Below the pieces are notes generated by a model. It was not told the origin of the DNA. It saw only the letters and a list, made by a program, of their open reading frames with translations, and did not search any database. Shown piece after piece: positions 9,141 to 17,005 of a stretch of 64,000 nucleotides of DNA. The stretch is from Flammeovirgaceae bacterium UBA7330 (lineage in GTDB: Bacteria; Bacteroidota; Bacteroidia; Cytophagales; Cyclobacteriaceae). Where the stretch lies: contig DKPQ01000017.1 of NCBI GenBank assembly GCA_002471275.1, forward strand, positions 980,639 through 1,044,638, read 5' to 3'. Positions within the stretch are counted from its first letter, which is position 1. Each line of letters begins with the position of its first letter. The position numbers and the translations under genes were made by a program.

Positions 9141-10421
9141 ATGAATACAACGATGAAGAATTTACTAATTCTAGGCGCAGGATCTGCAGGAACGATGATG
9201 GCAAACCACCTCAGTGACAAGCTCCCCAAAGACTGGAAGATCACAATTGTTGATCAATCTGAAAAACATTATTATCAACCCGGTTTTCTCTTCCTGCCAT
9301 TTGGTATCTATGAAGAGAAGGATTGCTTCAAGAAGCAAAAGAAATTTATCCCCGACACAGTAAGGTATATACAAAAAGGTATTGAAATTATCATGCCTGA
9401 GAAGCATCAGGTCCGTCTTGAGGGAAAAGAGGTGCTAAATTATGACCTGTTAATTATCGCTACAGGATCCCGCATTGCTCCGGAGGAAGTGGAAGGAATG
9501 AAGGGTGCGGAGTGGAGAAAATCGGTTTTTGATTTCTACACCTTTGAAGGTGCAAAAGCCCTTCGTAAAAAGCTGGAGTCTTTCAATGGAGGTAAACTGG
9601 TCGTGCATATCACCGAGATGCCTATCAAGTGTCCGGTGGCACCACTGGAGTTTTCATTCCTTGCCGACTGGTATTTCAAGGAGCGAGGGATCCGGGATCA
9701 GGTAGATATTACTTATGTGACTCCACTGGATGGAGCATTCACCAAACCAACTGCAGCGACCACCCTTGGTCACCTTTTGGATGAAAAAGGAGTAAAAATA
9801 GTACCGGACTTTGCGATAGCCTCGGTCAACAACGAGGAGAAGAAGATTGTATCCTGGGATGAAGTGGAAGTTCCCTTCGATCTGCTCGTTACCATTCCTA
9901 CCAATATGGGGGATGACGTGATACTTAGAAGCGGAATGGGGGATGATTTGAACTTTGTGCCTACCAAAAAGCACACCCTGCAGTCCGAAAGCTATGAGGA
10001 TGTTTTCGTCTTGGGAGACGCTACAAATTTGCCCACCTCCAAAGCAGGATCTGTCGCTCACTTTGAAGCAGAGGTGTTAACAGATAACATATTACGCTAC
10101 ATCAAGGGTGAAGAGCTGAAAGAAGATTTTGATGGCCATGCCAATTGCTTTGTAGAAACCGGATTCAATAAAGCCATGCTCATTGATTTCAACTATGATC
10201 AGGAGCCGGTTTCCGGGGTGTTCCCATTCAATGGCATTGGACCGATGAAGCTTCTGGAAGAAAATCGAATGAACCACTGGGGTAAGCTGGCCTTCCGATG
10301 GGTGTATTGGAACATGTTGATGAAAGGTAAAAAGATCCCGTTCATCAACCCGCAAATGTCTTACGTCGGAAAGAATATTATTAAAGAAGAAAAATCAACA
10401 AAAGAAGGAGTACTTAACTAA
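9141..10421 (+). CDS. Sulfide:quinone oxidoreductase-like FAD flavoprotein
   Basis: Membrane-associated FAD enzyme that likely oxidises sulfide or a persulfide and reduces quinone. Its 426 residues match the SQR family length. The N-terminal FAD motif is LILGAGSAGTMMAN; the mid-domain IIATGSRIAP and the C-terminal VFVLGDATNLP near residue 290 are classic for the family. Redox cysteine candidates are C164 in PIKCPVAPLEF and C336 in HANCFVETG, matching the two cysteines conserved in most SQRs. The third cysteine of some SQR types is not obvious; C62 (KDCFKK) is elsewhere. A second ATG at 9153 is also possible. It heads an operon with TusE/DsrC-like and DsrE2-like genes, supporting a sulfur role. 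Confidence 0.85.
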   Translation: MNTTMKNLLILGAGSAGTMMANHLSDKLPKDWKITIVDQSEKHYYQPGFLFLPFGIYEEKDCFKKQKKFIPDTVRYIQKGIEIIMPEKHQVRLEGKEVLNYDLLIIATGSRIAPEEVEGMKGAEWRKSVFDFYTFEGAKALRKKLESFNGGKLVVHITEMPIKCPVAPLEFSFLADWYFKERGIRDQVDITYVTPLDGAFTKPTAATTLGHLLDEKGVKIVPDFAIASVNNEEKKIVSWDEVEVPFDLLVTIPTNMGDDVILRSGMGDDLNFVPTKKHTLQSESYEDVFVLGDATNLPTSKAGSVAHFEAEVLTDNILRYIKGEELKEDFDGHANCFVETGFNKAMLIDFNYDQEPVSGVFPFNGIGPMKLLEENRMNHWGKLAFRWVYWNMLMKGKKIPFINPQMSYVGKNIIKEEKSTKEGVLN

Positions 10422-10432
10422 ACATCAAAACA

Positions 10433-10741
10433 ATGGAAACGATTATTGCAAACAGACCGGTAGAATTGAACGAACAAGGCTACCTCAAAAATATGGATCA
10501 GTGGGACAAAGAGATCGCCCGAAGCATTGCAGCTGAAGAAGATATTGAGCTCACCGATCGGCATTTCGAAATTTTGGACTATCTCCGTACTGAGCAGGAG
10601 AAGGGCACTGCTCTTTCTATTCGAAGAGTAGGTAAATCCGGTGTGGTGGACATCAAAGAGTTTTATCAGCTCTTTCCAAATGGACCACTGAAAAAAGCAT
10701 CACGGATCGCAGGCATACCGAAGCCAGCAAGTTGTATTTAA
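10433..10741 (+). CDS. TusE/DsrC-family sulfur carrier
   Basis: A 102-residue cytoplasmic protein that carries sulfur as a persulfide. It has the DsrC/TusE pattern: an N-terminal strand region, a helical centre with DRHFEILDYLR, and a conserved C-terminal tail IPKPASCI with the penultimate cysteine C101. DsrC proper has a second cysteine about ten residues earlier; here that position is not Cys, so the protein is TusE-like and cannot form the intramolecular trisulfide described for DsrC. It lies 11 bases after the SQR-like gene and 12 before the DsrE2-like gene. No tusBCD or dsrAB is present, so tRNA thiolation through the full Tus relay is not supported locally. Confidence 0.88.
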   Translation: METIIANRPVELNEQGYLKNMDQWDKEIARSIAAEEDIELTDRHFEILDYLRTEQEKGTALSIRRVGKSGVVDIKEFYQLFPNGPLKKASRIAGIPKPASCI

Positions 10742-10753
10742 ACCTTAAATCTT

Positions 10754-11272
10754 ATGAAAATGGAAACGTTAGATGCACCAGTAAAAGATAAAAAAGCGAA
10801 AAAAAGAGCCTTGAAGAAGCTCATGATTATCAACTCCAAAGCAACTGTTGATTCTGTGTATGCCGCGCTAATTTTAGCCAATGGAGCACGAATGGAAGGC
10901 CTGGAGTCAGAAATATTCTGTACGTTTTTTGGACTGGAAATGCTTCAGCCAAAAAAAATGGACCATCTGCATGTAGCTACGGTAGGTAACCCCGGATTAC
11001 ACATCCCAACAATGATTGGCGGGCTCCCCGGTATGGAAACGCTGGCGAGCACCATGATGAAAAGAGAGATGGACAAACTGGATATTCCTCCGGTGAGTGA
11101 ATTCCTGGAAATCTATAAAGCTTCCGGTGGAAAATTATTCGCCTGTAAGTTGGCCATGGATATGTTTCACCTCAAAGAAGAAGATCTCTGGGAAGAAATA
11201 GATGGAGTCCTGACAGTTGGAGATTTTTATGAGAGGGGACAGGAAGAAGGAACACAGATACTCTTTATCTGA
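10754..11272 (+). CDS. DsrE2-like (DsrE/DsrF/DrsH family) sulfurtransferase
   Basis: A 172-residue protein of the DsrE2/COG2210 type. A Lys-rich N-terminus is followed by a flavodoxin-like fold with the typical FCTFFGLEML strand-loop near residues 55-65 and a GLPGMETLA loop. The conserved cysteine is C131 in KLFACKLAMDMF, the position that carries persulfide in this family. Third gene of the sqr-like operon and followed by a terminator. It likely accepts sulfur from the flavoprotein product and exchanges it with the TusE-like carrier; that order is inference. Confidence 0.85.
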   Translation: MKMETLDAPVKDKKAKKRALKKLMIINSKATVDSVYAALILANGARMEGLESEIFCTFFGLEMLQPKKMDHLHVATVGNPGLHIPTMIGGLPGMETLASTMMKREMDKLDIPPVSEFLEIYKASGGKLFACKLAMDMFHLKEEDLWEEIDGVLTVGDFYERGQEEGTQILFI

Positions 11273-11287
11273 GTATTCCTTAGTTGA

Positions 11288-11325
11288 TTAAAAGCCGGTT
11301 CAGCAATGTTCCGGCTTTTTTGGTA
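11288..11325 (+). terminator. Rho-independent terminator after the sulfur operon
   Basis: AAAAGCCGG (11290-11298) pairs with CCGGCTTTT (11311-11319) across a 12-base loop and ends in a T run. It closes the three-gene operon. Confidence 0.85.
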
Positions 11326-11439
11326 TCTGATACCCGGATAATACCTAAAATCCATCTGATAACTCAGAATTTTTAACTATTTCATCGATCATTGGTTCAT
11401 AGTTCAGGTAGGAACTTAAACTTAGGATAAGGGATATAG

Positions 11440-12141
11440 ATGTTAAAGCGTATTGGGAAGATCATTGGAGTAATACTAGTTACAACGTTTGTCATTTTCT
11501 TTGGGCTGTTTTTCATGTTTGATGAAGACCTACCCAAAGGCGAAATGTCCATGCAGGCAGATAGTCTTGCAAACAAAATGTTATCCGCCATCAATCATGA
11601 AGCTTACCAGGAAACGCGTTTTCTGGAATGGTCATTCGCCGGACACCAATACTATTGGGATAAGCTACAACATGAAGTAGATGTGACCTGGGATAATTAT
11701 ACAGTCCATCTGCATACCAAGACACCCGAAAAAAGTATAGTGAAGATGCACGGTGAGCTGGTTGATGACCCTGAGCGATCAGAGATCATCGACAAATCCA
11801 TTCAGTATTTCAACAATGATGCATTCTGGCTGGTAGCGCCACACAAAATCTTTGACCCGGGCACGGAGAGGCGTCTGATAAAATTGGACAATGGTGATTC
11901 TGCACTATTAGTTACGTATACTTCAGGAGGTAGTACCCCTGGAGATTCTTATCTCTGGCTACTGGATGAAGCAGGACTACCATACTCCTGGAAATTGTGG
12001 GTAGGCATCCTCCCTGTTGGTGGGTTGGAAATCACCTGGGAGGATTGGAAAACAACAGCAAGTGGCACCTTGTTACCAACAATGCATAAGTTCTTTTTTA
12101 TCGACCTCAAAATGGGTAATGTAAAGGCGTGGAATGAGTAG
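11440..12141 (+). CDS. Membrane-anchored protein of unknown function
   Basis: A 233-residue protein with one N-terminal membrane segment (about residues 5-27, IGKIIGVILVTTFVIFFGLF) and an exported domain rich in Trp and strand-forming residues. The exported part (for example FLEWSFAGHQYYWDKLQHEV and WLVAPHKIFDPG) resembles lipoprotein-localisation-like or DUF-type beta-domain proteins, but I cannot name the family. It sits between a terminator and nhaA, 74 bases before the latter on the same strand. Confidence 0.72.
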   Translation: MLKRIGKIIGVILVTTFVIFFGLFFMFDEDLPKGEMSMQADSLANKMLSAINHEAYQETRFLEWSFAGHQYYWDKLQHEVDVTWDNYTVHLHTKTPEKSIVKMHGELVDDPERSEIIDKSIQYFNNDAFWLVAPHKIFDPGTERRLIKLDNGDSALLVTYTSGGSTPGDSYLWLLDEAGLPYSWKLWVGILPVGGLEITWEDWKTTASGTLLPTMHKFFFIDLKMGNVKAWNE

Positions 12142-12215
12142 GAAAGATATTGCGTCAATCGATGATATGAATCGATTTAAACCCCATGATGATGAATACT
12201 AAATGCTGCTAAAAT

Positions 12216-13547
12216 ATGCGAAGAAAAAGACCTGTTGACTATCTGTTAAAGCCTGTTTACCGCTTTTTTGAAAATGAAATGGCTACCGGCATTTTACTGT
12301 TGGTAATGGTGGTGATTGCCATGATCTGGGCTAATTCACCCTGGTCAGAAACCTATCATCAACTATGGAAAACCCATTTTATCATTGGTACGAGTGAGAT
12401 CAATTTAGATAAATCGATTCATCATTGGATTAATGATGGGCTTATGGCGGTATTTTTCTTTCTCATCGGATTGGAAATCAAAAAGGAGATCATCAACGGA
12501 GAGCTTTCCACCCTGAAAAAGGCTTCACTGCCAATCGCTGCTGCTGTGGGAGGTATGGTTGTTCCGGCAGTTATTTATGTGTTTTTTAATTCAGGCACAG
12601 AAGGCATTGACGGATGGGGAATCCCAATGGCAACGGATATCGCATTCACATTAGGATTAGTAGCATTTATTCAATCCAAAGTACCTGTTTCCTTGAAGAT
12701 ATTCCTGACAGCACTGGCAACGGTGGATGATATTGGTGCGGTGCTGGTGATAGCCGTATTTTATACTCCGGACATTCAGGTTATGCAGTTGGTTTATGCA
12801 TTTGTTTTTCTTGGGCTCATGTATGGATGTAATTTAATGGGTGTGAGAAGCTTCTGGGTATATTTCCTTATAGGAGTGCTCGGTCTGTGGACATCGATCT
12901 TATACTCAGGGGTACATGCTACCGTAGCGGGCGTTATTGCCGCTTTCGCCATTCCGGCCAGGGTCAGGACGGAAAAACATGAATATTCCGAAAAACTCAG
13001 GCAATGGGCTATTAATTACCAAAATACGGAGGATGAGGACGGACCTTTTGTGTCAAGAAGTAAAATGGAAATAATCTCAAAGATCGAAGCGGAAAGTGAG
13101 CAGGCACAAACACCCTTACAGCGATTTGAACATCAACTGGTACCACTTGTTTCGTATTTTGTGATCCCACTTTTTGCCTTAGCCAATTCAGGAGTGACAA
13201 TCGAAGGAAATATTATTGAAATGATTATGCATCCGGTGAGTATTGGTATTATAGCAGGATTAACCATTGGAAAAACAGTTGGTGTACTGGCCTTTTCAAG
13301 GCTTTTGACCATTACCGGAGCTGGTAGTCTGCCAACTGGAGGGAGTTGGCTTTCTGTGGGAGGAATTGCAATGATGGCCGGCATCGGGTTTACCATGTCT
13401 CTATTCATTGCGGAATTGGCCTTCTCCGATCCTGAATTGATTGCACATGCAAAAATTGGCATACTTGTCGCCTCCTTTCTGGCGGCTACGATGGGGATAT
13501 TGTGGTTTAAATTCTACGTTAAAAAACCAAAGATTGAAGACGAATAA
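12216..13547 (+). CDS. nhaA: Na+/H+ antiporter NhaA
   Basis: Inner-membrane antiporter that exports Na+ (or Li+) in exchange for protons. The 443 residues carry about 11-12 membrane helices. Diagnostic motifs are FLIGLEIKKEIINGEL (near residue 80), WGIPMATDIAFTLG (near residue 140) and ATVDDIGAVLVIAVFY, whose paired aspartates are the ion-binding residues. A charged cytoplasmic insert near residues 250-300 precedes the last helices. A sodium-rich habitat fits. It is followed by the Mla-type operon on the same strand, about 130 bases away. Confidence 0.96.
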   Translation: MRRKRPVDYLLKPVYRFFENEMATGILLLVMVVIAMIWANSPWSETYHQLWKTHFIIGTSEINLDKSIHHWINDGLMAVFFFLIGLEIKKEIINGELSTLKKASLPIAAAVGGMVVPAVIYVFFNSGTEGIDGWGIPMATDIAFTLGLVAFIQSKVPVSLKIFLTALATVDDIGAVLVIAVFYTPDIQVMQLVYAFVFLGLMYGCNLMGVRSFWVYFLIGVLGLWTSILYSGVHATVAGVIAAFAIPARVRTEKHEYSEKLRQWAINYQNTEDEDGPFVSRSKMEIISKIEAESEQAQTPLQRFEHQLVPLVSYFVIPLFALANSGVTIEGNIIEMIMHPVSIGIIAGLTIGKTVGVLAFSRLLTITGAGSLPTGGSWLSVGGIAMMAGIGFTMSLFIAELAFSDPELIAHAKIGILVASFLAATMGILWFKFYVKKPKIEDE

Positions 13548-13678
13548 AAAACAGGTGAGGTTTTCATAAATCAAACATTGATGACCAACCTCTTTGACGA
13601 TAGTCATTTTTCCGCCTGACATCTATCACGAAACGGTGTAACCTCATCCAGTAAATTGACATGGATTACAAGTGAAGG

Positions 13679-14440
13679 ATGTCAACAATCTATCAATTTC
13701 TTTACGAAACCACGGATGTAAGCCGATTTGCCATTCGTTTTTTTAGGGATGGGCTGAAGCCACCTTATGAGATAGAGGAGATCATCCGGCAGTCTTACGT
13801 GATCGGCTATAAGTCACTGCCTTTGGTGGGGATCACCTCTTTTATCATGGGGCTGGTGCTCACCATCCAATCCAGGCCCACACTGGTGGAGTTTGGTGCA
13901 GAATCTTGGCTACCCAGCATGGTGGGTATTTCGATCATCCGGGAGATTGGTCCGGTGATTACAGCTCTGATCTGCGCCGGCAAAATCGGTTCCAGCATCG
14001 GAGCGGAGCTGGGGTCCATGAAGGTCACTGAACAAATCGATGCCATGGAGGTTTCGGGCACGAACCCGTTTAAGTTTCTCGTGGCCACCCGGATCATCGC
14101 TACCACACTGATGTTGCCAATCCTGGCCATCATGTCGGATGCCATCGGTATCTACGGATCTTACCTGGCTGTGAACATCAAAGACACGGTGAGTTTTCCA
14201 CTTTTCTACAACCAGGTGTTTACTTCACTGTCGTTTGGTGACATCATTCCATCTGTTGCTAAAACATTCTTTTTTGGGTTTGCTATCGGGCTCATAGGAT
14301 GTTATAAGGGATACCACTCTGATAAAGGGACCCAGGGTGTAGGTCGTTCGGCCAACTCAGCGGTGGTGATATCCTCCCTGCTGGTTTTTATTATCGATTT
14401 GATTGCTGTGCAAATAGCAGACCTGTTTTATGAATTATAA
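13679..14440 (+). CDS. mlaE: MlaE-type ABC permease
   Basis: Inner-membrane permease of an MCE/Mla-type phospholipid transporter. Its 253 residues show about five membrane helices and the MlaE core, including GAELGSMKVTEQIDAMEVSG near residues 103-125, which forms the coupling helix to the ATPase. The start at 13679 is used. The 3' end overlaps the ATPase gene by 11 bases, showing operon organisation. No mlaC or mlaA gene is adjacent, as is common outside Proteobacteria. Confidence 0.94.
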   Translation: MSTIYQFLYETTDVSRFAIRFFRDGLKPPYEIEEIIRQSYVIGYKSLPLVGITSFIMGLVLTIQSRPTLVEFGAESWLPSMVGISIIREIGPVITALICAGKIGSSIGAELGSMKVTEQIDAMEVSGTNPFKFLVATRIIATTLMLPILAIMSDAIGIYGSYLAVNIKDTVSFPLFYNQVFTSLSFGDIIPSVAKTFFFGFAIGLIGCYKGYHSDKGTQGVGRSANSAVVISSLLVFIIDLIAVQIADLFYEL

Positions 14441-15215
14441 CACAACCGATATGGCCACTCCGGTACTGGAAGATACGAAGGAACGACAGGTGCCTGCCGT
14501 GGAGATCATCGATCTGAAGAAATCCTTTGGTAATAACCATGTATTAAAAGGGTTCAACCTGACCATCCAACCACATGAAAATGTGGCCGTGCTGGGCAAA
14601 TCAGGCAGCGGCAAGTCGGTATTGATCAAATGCATCGTAGGACTGATCAGACCAGATGCCGGTGAGATCCGGGTATTCGGTCAGGATGTGGTCAACCTGG
14701 ATCGGCAGGAACTCGACGAGGTGCGGAGCAGGATCGGTTTTCTGTTCCAAAGCAATGCCTTGTACGATTCGCTGACCGTGAGAGAAAACCTGGAATTTCC
14801 CATGAGACGACTGAGACTCAAAAAGACAAAAGCTCAGGTGGATCAGATGGTCCATGAGGCGCTGTCGAGTGTAGGATTGCCCAATGTGCAGGACCTGATG
14901 CCGTCTTCGCTGTCCGGAGGAATGAAAAAACGCATAGGTCTGGCTCGTACACTCATCATGGAGCCACGCATCATCCTGTATGATGAGCCCACCACAGGTC
15001 TGGATCCCATCACCAGCAAAGAAATCGCAAACCTGATGAATGACGTGCACCAAAAATACAACACGTCTTCTATTGTGATTTCACATGACATGAGCTGTAT
15101 CAAACGTACCGCTCATAGAATTGTCGTGCTGAATGAAGGTATTGATTACCTGCAGGGAAATTACGAGGAACTAGAAAAATCTAAAGATGAAATAGTACGC
15201 TCATTCTTTTTATAG
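14430..15215 (+). CDS. mlaF: MlaF-type ABC ATPase
   Basis: ATP-binding subunit driving lipid transport through MlaE. In 261 residues it has Walker A GKSGSGKS (near 54-61), signature LSGGMKKRIGLARTL (near 153-167), Walker B IILYDEPTTGLDP and the H-loop VISHD. A short N-terminal extension precedes the ABC domain; initiation could equally occur at the ATG at 14451, which would remove the overlap with mlaE. The downstream MCE gene starts two bases after its stop. Confidence 0.95.
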   Translation: MNYNTTDMATPVLEDTKERQVPAVEIIDLKKSFGNNHVLKGFNLTIQPHENVAVLGKSGSGKSVLIKCIVGLIRPDAGEIRVFGQDVVNLDRQELDEVRSRIGFLFQSNALYDSLTVRENLEFPMRRLRLKKTKAQVDQMVHEALSSVGLPNVQDLMPSSLSGGMKKRIGLARTLIMEPRIILYDEPTTGLDPITSKEIANLMNDVHQKYNTSSIVISHDMSCIKRTAHRIVVLNEGIDYLQGNYEELEKSKDEIVRSFFL

Positions 15216-15217
15216 AC

Positions 15218-16192
15218 ATGGAAGAAAAATTAAAAAATATCCGGCTTGGTTTGTTTGTGATTGTCGGGACATTGTTTCTGGTAATGGCCTTGTATTTCAT
15301 CGGGAACAATCAGAATATGTTTGGCTCCAAATTCAGCGTGCATGCTGTCTTTAAAAATGTGAGTGGACTGCAAAAGGGTAACAACATCCGGTTTTCGGGT
15401 ATCAATATCGGAACGGTAAAAAGCATCAGAATGACCAGTGACACCTCCGTAGTGGTGAGTTTTATCATCAGACAAGAAATGAACCAGTTCATCAGGCGCA
15501 ATGCGGTAGCTTCACTGGGAACTGATGGTTTACTGGGCAACCGGGTCATCAATATTATCCCCGGAAATGGGAATGAGCGTTTGATTAAGGATGGAGATAC
15601 GTTGCAGGTATATCATGGGATTGATGAAGATGAGATGTTTAGCCTGCTGGAGCGGACCAATTACAATGTGGCCGTGATCACCAATAGCCTGGTAGACATC
15701 GTGAAAGATGTACAGGATGGAAAAGGCACTGTAGGTCGTCTTTTTTCCGATTCCACGCTGACTCAACAGATCAATGAGACCGTTCGCAACCTCAATGCAT
15801 CGAGCCATCGGGCCGTTGACATACTGGATGCATTGGATCAGAACATTGCAAGCATAAACGCCGGACAGGGAACTGTGGGTATGCTCCTGAATGATACCAC
15901 ACTGGCCAACAGAATTTATCAGATTTTTGATGAGTTGCAGGCCAGCACACAAAATGTCGAGGAGATCTCCGTGGCGGTGGGGCAGATGCTCACCCAGGTG
16001 AAAGAGGGTCCGGGGCTCACCGGGAGCATCATCAATGACTCTACGATGGTCTATAGTCTGGAGGAAAGTCTGGAAAATATCAGGCAGGGAACCGAGTCCT
16101 TTAGTGAAAACATGGAAGCAATGAAACACAACTTTCTGTTCAGGGCTTATTTTAAGAAGCTGGAGAAGGAGGCGAGGAAGGAGAAGAAGTGA
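15218..16192 (+). CDS. mlaD: MlaD-type MCE-domain lipid-binding protein
   Basis: Periplasmic, inner-membrane-anchored substrate-binding subunit of the MCE transporter. An N-terminal helix (residues 9-29) precedes a single MCE domain (about 37-115) with VSGLQKGNNIRFSGINIGTV. A long alpha-helical C-terminal region (about 140-310) follows, containing repeated GQGTVG/GKGTVG-type turns, likely forming a tunnel or needle. Its 324 residues exceed the 183 of E. coli MlaD and resemble the longer MCE proteins of Bacteroidota. Third gene of the mlaEFD operon. Confidence 0.92.
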   Translation: MEEKLKNIRLGLFVIVGTLFLVMALYFIGNNQNMFGSKFSVHAVFKNVSGLQKGNNIRFSGINIGTVKSIRMTSDTSVVVSFIIRQEMNQFIRRNAVASLGTDGLLGNRVINIIPGNGNERLIKDGDTLQVYHGIDEDEMFSLLERTNYNVAVITNSLVDIVKDVQDGKGTVGRLFSDSTLTQQINETVRNLNASSHRAVDILDALDQNIASINAGQGTVGMLLNDTTLANRIYQIFDELQASTQNVEEISVAVGQMLTQVKEGPGLTGSIINDSTMVYSLEESLENIRQGTESFSENMEAMKHNFLFRAYFKKLEKEARKEKK

Positions 16193-16287
16193 GTGGGGTG
16201 ACTTCTATATTTTGTAAATGAAGAACAGAAATGTGCTAGTATGCTCCCATTTAGTTATTTTTAATCTAAACAACTTAATGAAGCTTC

Positions 16288-16908
16288 ATGGACGAGCAAT
16301 CTAATAACTCTGGAAAAGTCGTAATAATAATCCTGATCATCGTATTCGTATTGGTAGCCCTGGTAGGTAGCTGGTACTGGTTTATGCACATTCCTGAGCA
16401 GGAAGCCCAGGAAAAGGCACGCCTGGAACAAATCGCCCGGGAGAAGGCTGAGCAGGAACGACTGGCGATGGAAGAAGCACAAAATAAACTCAGATACGAC
16501 GAACTCATCATAGCTGCTGATTCCGCATTTAACATGGAGCTTTGGGAAAATGCACGTTCCCTTTATGTGGATGCATTGGCTCTATACCCCAATGAGGCCT
16601 ATCCCCGGGACCAAATAGATTTTATCAATGCGAAGCTGGAAAGAACAGCCGGAATGATTGAGACCGTCTCAACACGAACCGGGCGTTTCTACGTGATCAT
16701 TTCCAGCAGTCTCGATGATGACCTGGCTATGGATTTTGCCAACAAGCTGTCGGAAGCCGGAAACAGTGTTAAGATCGTTGAACATATAATGGATAAACAC
16801 ACCTATTTTGGGGTATCACTCGGCGACTACGCCTCCTGGGACCAGGCCGTGAGTGCCACCATGGAATTCAACAGCTATGGAGAAGGTGTTTGGGTGCTGA
16901 AGTGGTAG
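16288..16908 (+). CDS. Membrane-anchored coiled-coil protein with SPOR-like domain
   Basis: A 206-residue protein with one membrane helix (about residues 10-31). It is followed by a charged coiled coil (EQEAQEKARLEQIAREKAEQ, about 36-70), a TPR-like helix pair (ENARSLYVDALALYPNEAYP) and a C-terminal SPOR-like fold (about 130-206: GRFYVIISSS to HTYFGVSLGDYASWDQAV). SPOR domains bind denuded peptidoglycan at division sites or in the cell wall. It follows the mla operon by about 95 bases. SPOR assignment is by sequence pattern and is fairly likely, not certain. Confidence 0.78.
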   Translation: MDEQSNNSGKVVIIILIIVFVLVALVGSWYWFMHIPEQEAQEKARLEQIAREKAEQERLAMEEAQNKLRYDELIIAADSAFNMELWENARSLYVDALALYPNEAYPRDQIDFINAKLERTAGMIETVSTRTGRFYVIISSSLDDDLAMDFANKLSEAGNSVKIVEHIMDKHTYFGVSLGDYASWDQAVSATMEFNSYGEGVWVLKW

Positions 16909-17005
16909 GGGAGAATCCAGCTTTCAGTTCCCTTAATCATGCCCCCTTTTGCCCAATAGTTCAAAAAGTATTGATTCTATTTCATACCCTGCTTATCTTG
17001 GCTGG

